NCBI RefSeq assembly: GCF_001638985.1
Contig: NW_017265150.1
Span: forward strand, 869,789-898,521
Direction of reading: 5' to 3'
DNA: 28,733 nt
Source: Phycomyces blakesleeanus NRRL 1555(-)
Taxonomy: Eukaryota; Mucoromycota; Mucoromycetes; Mucorales; Phycomycetaceae
Shown here: piece by piece, positions 20,409 to 26,850 of the stretch
Layout of the letters: each line of letters starts with the position of its first letter
How positions within the stretch are numbered: the stretch's first letter is position 1
Notes under the pieces: generated by a model
Database searches by the model: none
Told to the model about the DNA's origin: nothing
Seen by the model: the letters and a program-made list of their open reading frames with translations, nothing else
Made by a program: the position numbers and the translations under genes

Positions 20409-20447
20409 CGGGAGGTCGGTTGTGTTCAATGGAAGAAAAATCCTCCC
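20384..20447 (+). promoter_or_regulatory. -1 ribosomal frameshift signal with H-type pseudoknot
   Basis: Slippery heptamer G GGT TTT at 20384-20390 is in the correct gag frame (codons GGT, TTT). A 5-nt spacer (20391-20395) follows. Stem 1 pairs 20396-20405 (AACACAACCG) with 20417-20426 (CGGTTGTGTT), ten perfect pairs. Stem 2 pairs loop GGGAGG (20410-20415) with CCTCCC (20442-20447), six perfect pairs, leaving an A-rich 15-nt loop. After a -1 shift, reading continues at 20390 in the pol frame with no stop. The layout matches classical viral and retroelement -1 signals. Confidence 0.88.
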
Positions 20448-23400
20448 CACAGGCTAATAATATTAGCGAAACTAGCGAACCAGAAATTAATAAAGACGTG
20501 TCTGAACAGTATACAAATGTTACCAATGAAGAGCCTGAGACTCTGTCTGAAGAAAATTGTGACCCTTGTCTCACCGCTGACCAACATTTCTTAGAAGATC
20601 TCCATGCTGCCATGGACACAGACTTGCCCTTATACGCCGCTATACTTGACGGACAACAAATCCTGGTGTTAATTGATAGTGGTGCTAGTGCAAACTATGT
20701 ATCACCCCAGATCGCCCATTTGGCCACACACATTTTGGATATACCCGGACGATCAGTCGAAACTGCAGGAGGACACAGCATTAAGATCCATCAGAAGGCA
20801 ACATTAAACCTCTCTTTAAATGGATACACTGACACCATCGATGCTTTTGTATTTCCCACTAAATTCGACTTGATTCTTGGCCGCACTTGGTTGCAAATGG
20901 CTAAACCCGTCCCAGATTGGCATGTCGATAGCTGGTCTTTACATCGTGATGAACAAGAATTTATTTTGCGTCCTCATGGGCCCCGTCCTACTAAACCTCA
21001 CCTAAACTATCTGATATCTGCAAAACAAATTGAGAAACTCTCTAGGAGAGAGGAGGCAGAATGCTTTTTGTTGCACATTAAGACAGAAAAAGAAATACAT
21101 AATGATGAACACTGGATGAAATTAGTAAAAGAATTCGAGGACGTTTTCCAAGACGGTTTACCTGGATTACCGCCGAACCGTGACGTCCAACACGTTATAA
21201 ACACTGGAGATGCCTACCCTGTCAATAAACCGCCATTCAAAATGAGCCCTCGAGAACTCGACGAATTACAGCAACAACTAAAGGAACTTCTAGACCTCGG
21301 CTTAATTCGTCCGAGTTCTTTGCCATGGGGTGCTCCAATTTTATTTGTTAAAAAGAAAAATGGTGAGATGCGCATGTGTGTTGATTACAGAGCCCTGAAC
21401 AAAGTTACTATCCGCAATAACCATCCATTGCCACGCATCGATGAGTGTTTGGAACGCCTTTGTGGAGCAAACCATTTCACCAGTTTGGACCTCAAAAGCG
21501 GTTACCATCAAGTGAGAATTCAAGACTCAGATGTGCCAAAAACCGCCTTTAACACCCGATATGGCCAATACGAGTTTCTGGTTCTTCCCTTTGGTCTCAC
21601 CAATGCCCCACCGACGTTTCAGCATCTTATGAACAAAGTTCTTGGAGATTGTTTGGATAAGTTTGCCTTAGTCTATTTGGATGATATCCTAATCTTTAGC
21701 ACGACACCAGAAGAACACAAAGAACATGTACGACATGTGTTAAACCGACTACGTGAAGCGAAATTAATTGCCAACCTTAAAAAATGCGAATTTAACAAAA
21801 ACGAACTAACTTTCCTTGGATTCAACGTATCTGCGCAAGGCATCTTACCATCGCCAGACAAAGTAAAGACTATAAAAGAATGGACACCGCCAACAAATGT
21901 ACAAGAAGTTAGACAATTTATTGGCCTTGCACAGCACTACCGCCGCTTCATCCCTGGGTTTGCTGGAATCGCTGCGCCCTTAACAGACTTAACTAAAGGG
22001 ACAGGACCAAAACGACGGCCTATCGTTTGGACGGAGACATGCCAGGAAAGTTTCGATTTACTAAAAGAGAAAATGAGTACTGCACCTGTATTACTTGCCC
22101 CAGACATGGATAAACCATTCCGCATTGAAACAGATGCTTCAGATTTTGGTGTTGGTGCCGTATTAATGCAAGAAGACGAAAACGGAAGTTGGAAACCATT
22201 AGCGTTCGAATCGAAAAAACTCTCCCCTGCCGAAAGATCGTATCCTGCTCAAGAGCGCGAGTTACTTGGTATTCTACATGCCTTGCGTACTTGGCGCTGC
22301 ATGATCAAAGGAAAACCGTTCACTGTATTCACCGATCACTTACCACTCAAGTATTTTCGCAGTCAGGTTAAGCCCACGCCTCGCCTGATAAGGTGGATTT
22401 CTGAATTCGAGCTGTATGACCCGATAATTCAATACAAACCAGGCAAAGACAATGGTGTCCCTGATGTGCTCTCTCGTCTCGATGGCCCAGAATACGATGC
22501 AACATTAATTAAATCAATGGAACCAGAATACCTGTACACCATACCAGACTCACAAACGTCCGACTGGCCAAAATTTTATGCACGAAAAGAAGATGAATGG
22601 CCAGAAGACATAAAAGAATTACTCCATCGGCAACGCAATAAGTTTGTGGTCCACGACCAAAAGGTTTTCCGTCTCGTTAAAATAGGTGACACGGTACAAG
22701 AAATTCGTTTTGCACTGTTTGCCAAGCGTGCAGACTTAGTAAATAATTTCCACAATGGTTTCGGACATGCTGGAGAAACAACGGTGTATGATTTAATGAA
22801 GAAGCGTTGGTGGTGGCCAGCCATGAGAAGTCAAATTCAAGAATGGTTATCGAAATGTCATCAATGTCAATTGGCCTCAAACGCAGAACGCAACATACAC
22901 CATGCCCCTTTGGAACCATTGGATATCCCCCCTGCTTTCTCTCGTTGGCATCTCGATTTCATTGGAGAACTTCCCACTACAATCAACGGAAATCGATGGA
23001 TTTTGGTTGCCGTCGACTACGCTACGAATTGGCCAATTGCACGTGCTGTTCCTGCTGCTACGGGCGAAGCCATCGCCAACTTTTTGTACAAAGAAATAGT
23101 CATGCATTTTGGTTGCCCAGACGAAATTCTGACAGATCGTGGTGCAAACTTTATGTCACATATTTTGAGCTTTTACATTAAGAAAATTAAGCTCCATCAT
23201 AAATTAACCTCAGCATTTCACCCACGTACTAATGGAAAATGTGAAAGGTTAAATGGTGTTCTTAAACAGATGTTACGTAAATATGTACATGGTGCCATTC
23301 ACCGGTGGGACGAATATCTGGAAACAGCACTTTGGGCTTGCCGAATCAGAAAGCATCGTACAACTGGGTTCAGTCCATTTTTCTTGACTTATGGCCGCGA

Positions 23401-23968
23401 ACCTCGTATTCCTGGCGATCCCCTACGTCCATTTATGGATACATCTATCCCTGACGACCCGACCCTCGTATCCGATGGCGCTATCCCTTTTCTTCATAAT
23501 CTCCAACAGGCTCGCAAAAATGCTGACGCTCGAGTAACCGCCAACAGCCAACAAGACAAGGAACGATGGGATTCGATCATGAAACCTCATCAGTTCGCAA
23601 TCGGTGAACATTTGTTGTTGCGGCATGAAAACAAATTTGGACTAGAATATAACTGGATGGGCCCATATATTGTAGTAGATAAAAATTTCGATAAGAATAT
23701 ATACAAGCTCACAACAATGGAAGGTGTCCCTTATACTTCTTGGGTTCATGCTGACCGTCTCAAAATAGCCAAATCCAACGATTTCGACCACACCTGGTAT
23801 CACCTGACCGCTGCTCGTAACAATATGCGACGTGATCTGGCCATAGATTCCTCTTCCACCTTGCCGTTCTCGATGATAGAGTCTACCAGAGTTGACCGAG
23901 GACGATCAACAGTTTCGAGAGGGGGTGATGTCGGACATTATTTTGATGAATCCGAGAAATCGGGATAA
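20390..23968 (+). CDS. pol: Ty3/gypsy Pol (protease-RT-RNase H-integrase), made by -1 frameshift
   Basis: About 1192 residues after the shift; the first in-frame ATG (20429) is an unlikely separate start. Domains in order: an aspartic protease with L-I-D-S-G-A near 20670 and I-L-G-R-T-W-L; a reverse transcriptase with V-D-Y-R-A-L-N, L-D-L-K-S-G-Y-H-Q, L-P-F-G-L-T-N-A-P and Y-L-D-D at 21674-21685; an RNase H with E-T-D-A-S-D, E-R-E-L-L and F-T-D-H-L-P-L. The integrase has an H-H-C-C finger (...G-H-A-G-E..., C-H-Q-C), catalytic residues in W-H-L-D-F, L-T-D-R-G-A-N-F and G-K-C-E-R-L-N, and a G-P-Y-type C-terminal module. No chromodomain is seen. No stop interrupts it. The frame runs through the polypurine tract and ends about 40 bp inside the 3' LTR. 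Confidence 0.95.
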   Translation, partial: SRNTTVTGGRLCSMEEKSSPQANNISETSEPEINKDVSEQYTNVTNEEPETLSEENCDPCLTADQHFLEDLHAAMDTDLPLYAAILDGQQILVLIDSGASANYVSPQIAHLATHILDIPGRSVETAGGHSIKIHQKATLNLSLNGYTDTIDAFVFPTKFDLILGRTWLQMAKPVPDWHVDSWSLHRDEQEFILRPHGPRPTKPHLNYLISAKQIEKLSRREEAECFLLHIKTEKEIHNDEHWMKLVKEFEDVFQDGLPGLPPNRDVQHVINTGDAYPVNKPPFKMSPRELDELQQQLKELLDLGLIRPSSLPWGAPILFVKKKNGEMRMCVDYRALNKVTIRNNHPLPRIDECLERLCGANHFTSLDLKSGYHQVRIQDSDVPKTAFNTRYGQYEFLVLPFGLTNAPPTFQHLMNKVLGDCLDKFALVYLDDILIFSTTPEEHKEHVRHVLNRLREAKLIANLKKCEFNKNELTFLGFNVSAQGILPSPDKVKTIKEWTPPTNVQEVRQFIGLAQHYRRFIPGFAGIAAPLTDLTKGTGPKRRPIVWTETCQESFDLLKEKMSTAPVLLAPDMDKPFRIETDASDFGVGAVLMQEDENGSWKPLAFESKKLSPAERSYPAQERELLGILHALRTWRCMIKGKPFTVFTDHLPLKYFRSQVKPTPRLIRWISEFELYDPIIQYKPGKDNGVPDVLSRLDGPEYDATLIKSMEPEYLYTIPDSQTSDWPKFYARKEDEWPEDIKELLHRQRNKFVVHDQKVFRLVKIGDTVQEIRFALFAKRADLVNNFHNGFGHAGETTVYDLMKKRWWWPAMRSQIQEWLSKCHQCQLASNAERNIHHAPLEPLDIPPAFSRWHLDFIGELPTTINGNRWILVAVDYATNWPIARAVPAATGEAIANFLYKEIVMHFGCPDEILTDRGANFMSHILSFYIKKIKLHHKLTSAFHPRTNGKCERLNGVLKQMLRKYVHGAIHRWDEYLETALWACRIRKHRTTGFSPFFLTYGREPRIPGDPLRPFMDTSIPDDPTLVSDGAIPFLHNLQQARKNADARVTANSQQDKERWDSIMKPHQFAIGEHLLLRHENKFGLEYNWMGPYIVVDKNFDKNIYKLTTMEGVPYTSWVHADRLKIAKSNDFDHTWYHLTAARNNMRRDLAIDSSSTLPFSMIESTRVDRGRSTVSRGGDVGHYFDESEKSG
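23917..23928 (+). promoter_or_regulatory. Polypurine tract
   Basis: GAGAGGGGGTGA directly before the 3' LTR, the expected plus-strand primer. It is inside the pol reading frame. Confidence 0.85.
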
Positions 23969-24290
23969 TTGACCGCAGCAGTTCTGTATGTCAAAGATAC
24001 CTCATAGATAACGAACCGCAGTAATGTCTTGTAAAGATTAACCACAGTAACATCTTCTGAGCATCAACCGCAGTAAAAGGACTTCTCTTGTAATTAAATA
24101 GAGTATAATAGTTTACTGCGGATAATGCGCAGTATTAGTTTAGAAAACTATATAAGACAATTCAATTTCTATCAATAAAAGGCATCTTTGATCCTCTCTT
24201 TGATTTTACGTATACTCCTTGATCCCCAGTGGGTTTGACCTTTTGACTTTGTTATAGTAAAAGGAAGACCAACCCAGATCGGGAACGACA
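23929..24290 (+). repeat. 3' LTR (362 bp)
   Basis: TGTCGG...CGACA, about 99% identical to the 5' LTR (three differences counted by eye), followed by the GTGT duplication. Confidence 0.96.
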
Positions 24291-24309
24291 GTGTTGTGCT
24301 TGATTTTTG

Positions 24310-24576
24310 TGTAGGACATTATTTTGATGAATCCATAAAATCTAAAGATAGTTAACCGCAATATAATGACTATTTCTTTAATTAAATATAAATAATAACT
24401 ACTGCGGATAATGCACAGTATTAGTTTAGAAAATTATATAACACAATTCAATTCATATTAATAAAAGGTATTTTTTATTCTCTCTTTGATTTTATGTATA
24501 CTCCTTGATCCCCAGTGGGTTTGACCTTTTGATTTTGTTATAGTAAAAGGAAGACCAACCCAGATCGGGAACGACA
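24310..24576 (+). repeat. Diverged solo LTR of the same family (267 bp)
   Basis: It starts TGTAGGAC, ends GAACGACA and is flanked by TTTG on both sides (24306-24309, 24577-24580), a 4-bp target duplication. R/U5 is close to the intact LTRs. U3 is about 95 bp shorter and has lost most of the AACCGCAGTAA repeats. No internal region remains, so it probably arose by LTR-LTR recombination. Confidence 0.9.
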
Positions 24577-24683
24577 TTTGTAATATAAGTTCTAGTGACT
24601 TGTTACAATAAAAGAAGCATGAATTAGAATGATTATTCATCAGTTTGTAATTTTAGAAATTTGTAATCAGTTTATAATTTTTA

Positions 24684-25093
24684 AGTCTCAGTCTGGTATT
24701 TCTTTTCTGGCACTTGTAACTAAGTTGCAGAATCAATTCCACTGGGGATCGTTAAGTTTTTAAGAATAGTTTTTAGATAAGAAAATGAAGATGCTTTTTA
24801 TTAAATATATTTCTTGACTATTTATAAAAAATGATAATTGATTTCTAGCTAAAAGAATAGCTATGATAATATGTCTTAGATGCCTTTTGTCTAGTAATAT
24901 CTTCTACAAGTATATTCACTATCTTAAACATCTAAAACGTATATCAAAGACCAATTGGCAAAAGTCAAGATCTTTTATCCTAAAAAGTCAACCATTACTG
25001 GTTGCTTGCAATTCCCGATTTTGGACACCGATGTCAACTCTGACAGGTTAACCATCTCCAAAATTTATGGATTCATCAAAATAATGTCAGACA
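24684..25093 (-). repeat. Old antisense LTR relic of a related Ty3 family
   Basis: Read on the minus strand it starts TGTCTGACATTATTTTGATG at 25093, like the intact LTR. It later shows AATAAAAAGCATCTTC and GATCCCCAGTGG in the right order. The middle (U3) is unrelated or very diverged, and the far end is approximate. It begins 14 bp beyond the 3' end of the second tRNA-Val, in the tRNA's direction. The ORF at 24863-25051 inside it is not a gene. Confidence 0.7.
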
Positions 25094-25101
25094 TAAAAGT
25101 T

Positions 25102-25107
25102 AAAAAA
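25102..25107 (-). terminator. Pol III terminator (T6) of the second tRNA-Val
   Basis: Six T on the minus strand directly after the discriminator base. Confidence 0.8.
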
Positions 25108-25181
25108 TGATTTCTGCCAGACTTGAACTGGCGACCGTCTGTGTGTTAGACAGACGTGATAACCAACTACACCAAGAAACC
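25108..25181 (-). tRNA. tRNA-Val(AAC), second copy
   Basis: Identical over all 74 nt to the gene at 18788-18861, in the opposite orientation, so the two genes point toward each other across the Ty3 element. Its nucleotide 1 (25181) directly abuts the 5' end of LINE copy C. Confidence 0.96.
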
Positions 25182-25608
25182 ACACACTCTCTTCCACAAC
25201 CAAATTATTTTTTAAAGTCAAACCCAGCACAGTTTTACTTTTACCTCTTTTTCTCTATAACTACTATATCAAACCTATCTGTTTTTTGCAGCAGGATTGA
25301 TTGTCATAGTTGTTTTTATATATCTACCAATTTTCATTTTTTTTAATTGACTTTTTTTCAAATTGTTGGAATCATCATTGCAATCATCTTCACATCTGCG
25401 CCGAAATCACTCAAGATTGTCAGCATCTCCAACTACATCTCGATTGCCTGTACCTCTGTTATCGTCTCCAGCTCTTTTCTCCTTCTCTGAAGGTGGTTCT
25501 GGTGTTTTACCATCAACTTCGCACTTTTTTGTCCCAGTTTCAGACCTTTCTTTTTCTGCTTTGCCTGCTCCTGGTTCCCACGAAATTTTTTTTCAAGCTC
25601 CTCCAACA

Positions 25609-26850
25609 ATGATTGGTTCCCAAAAACAGGTGATTAATTCCACTGGCCGCCCTACTCCCACTGCTCTCATTTTGTCTGGCCTCAAGGCAGACTTTAAAAA
25701 ATTGCACAATGTTTTGTCCTGTTCACATTGCCAGACTACAGGCAAAATTGTTTCTAATGGGTCTACTTCTCGTACTGGTAGCCCACAGTTTAAATGCAAA
25801 TGTGGTGCAACATTTACTGCTTCATCCATGCAATCTTTGATCAATGCAGTCCAACACAAAATTCCTGAAGTTCATTCTGCAAGTGAGCCTGTTGTGTCCC
25901 CTTCTGTTTCCATCTTGGGTCATAGTATTTCCATGGCAGATATCCATGAAATTGAATCTGACATTGCACCTGTTCTTCCAACTGTAATGCCCACTCTTCA
26001 GGATATTTGGGACCGTTTCCAGGCTTATGATGAACGTCTTTCTGCATTGGAGGCTGTTCAAAAAGAGAACATTGAGTTGCGTAAGGCTCTTGCTACTGCA
26101 AACGCCACTATTGCACGTTTGACAAAGGAGAATGTTGATTTTTCTGTTGGTGCTGCAGCATCCAAATATGCTACTATTGCTGCCTCTGTTCCAGTTGTTT
26201 CTCAGGCTGATTTTCCATCACTTCCTGCATCCCCGACCCATCATTCCACTGAACCCACCAAGACTTTCGTTTCTAAAACACCACGTAAAAGGGCTCCAAC
26301 TGCTAGGGCCATTGCTGCTGTTGTTCGTGGCATGACAATTAAAGAAAATGCTGATCAGGGGTTTCAAATTGTTTATGTACCTAATGCTATCCGTCTCCCC
26401 ATTAGTACTCAACGTCAACGTCTTAGGAAATTAAAGATAGACAATGCACGTGTGCTGGATCTCCACTATCCTGATCGTAAGGTGATGGGAATGCTTGTGC
26501 ATAATGAGTATGCTCCTGAGCTCAAGACTATCTTGGCGAGTTATGGTGTTACTACTTTGGATAACTTTGATCCTCTGGACCCTGTTCACCTCCGTGACCC
26601 AGCTCTGGCCTCTCTTTCACTTGATGATAGGGCAACAAAAGCTATACATGTTCACAATGATCGTATGCTACGTGCCATTGAATTCATTAGGGCTCCTGTC
26701 AAGTTTGCTGTTGCACGTTCCTTTTGCTCTCAGGGATGGATTAGTGATGACCAACTAGCTGAGATTGTTCCCCCACGACCCACCAAAAAAGACTTGGACA
26801 TCTCTATACATACTGCCAGCATCACCATCCCTTCATTCTCTGATCTATGA
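25609..26850 (+). CDS. LINE ORF1 protein, copy C, intact
   Basis: A 413-residue protein starting at the first ATG of the element, in good context (A at -3), 427 nt from the LINE 5' end. The same layout as copy A: zinc cluster C38/C41/C63/C65, coiled coil at about 131-176, basic patch near 224-230 and a conserved C-terminal half. Private residues are P for Q in the A-S-P-T-H-H-S segment and R for C in A-I-R-L-P-I-S. TGA (26848-26850) overlaps the ORF2 ATG (26847-26849). The upstream in-frame region 25351-25608 is open but has no ATG. Confidence 0.87.
   Translation: MIGSQKQVINSTGRPTPTALILSGLKADFKKLHNVLSCSHCQTTGKIVSNGSTSRTGSPQFKCKCGATFTASSMQSLINAVQHKIPEVHSASEPVVSPSVSILGHSISMADIHEIESDIAPVLPTVMPTLQDIWDRFQAYDERLSALEAVQKENIELRKALATANATIARLTKENVDFSVGAAASKYATIAASVPVVSQADFPSLPASPTHHSTEPTKTFVSKTPRKRAPTARAIAAVVRGMTIKENADQGFQIVYVPNAIRLPISTQRQRLRKLKIDNARVLDLHYPDRKVMGMLVHNEYAPELKTILASYGVTTLDNFDPLDPVHLRDPALASLSLDDRATKAIHVHNDRMLRAIEFIRAPVKFAVARSFCSQGWISDDQLAEIVPPRPTKKDLDISIHTASITIPSFSDL

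Larger units (their letters stand above)
18884..24290 (+). mobile_element. Ty3/gypsy LTR retrotransposon, apparently intact
   Basis: LTRs of 363 and 362 bp start TGTCGG and end CGACA (TGTCG/CGACA inverted ends). They differ at only three places by eye: one T indel and two substitutions. GTGT at 18880-18883 and 24291-24294 is the target duplication (4 bp; base sharing makes 5 possible). The order is LTR, primer-binding site, gag, -1 frameshift signal, pol (protease, RT, RNase H, integrase), polypurine tract, LTR. The integrase-last order defines Ty3/gypsy. No envelope gene and no chromodomain is seen. It lies 22 bp downstream of tRNA-Val in the same direction. Both frames are open, so it may be active and is young judging by its LTRs. 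Confidence 0.96.

Noticed and set aside
22500..23968. Chromodomain or envelope gene in the Ty3 element
   Set aside because: No chromodomain-like aromatic cage pattern follows the integrase, and no open frame lies between pol and the 3' LTR.
25363..25608. ORF1 starting at the TTG at 25363
   Set aside because: Not an ATG. The first ATG of the whole element is at 25609 in good context, so the CDS was started there and the upstream frame reported as a finding.
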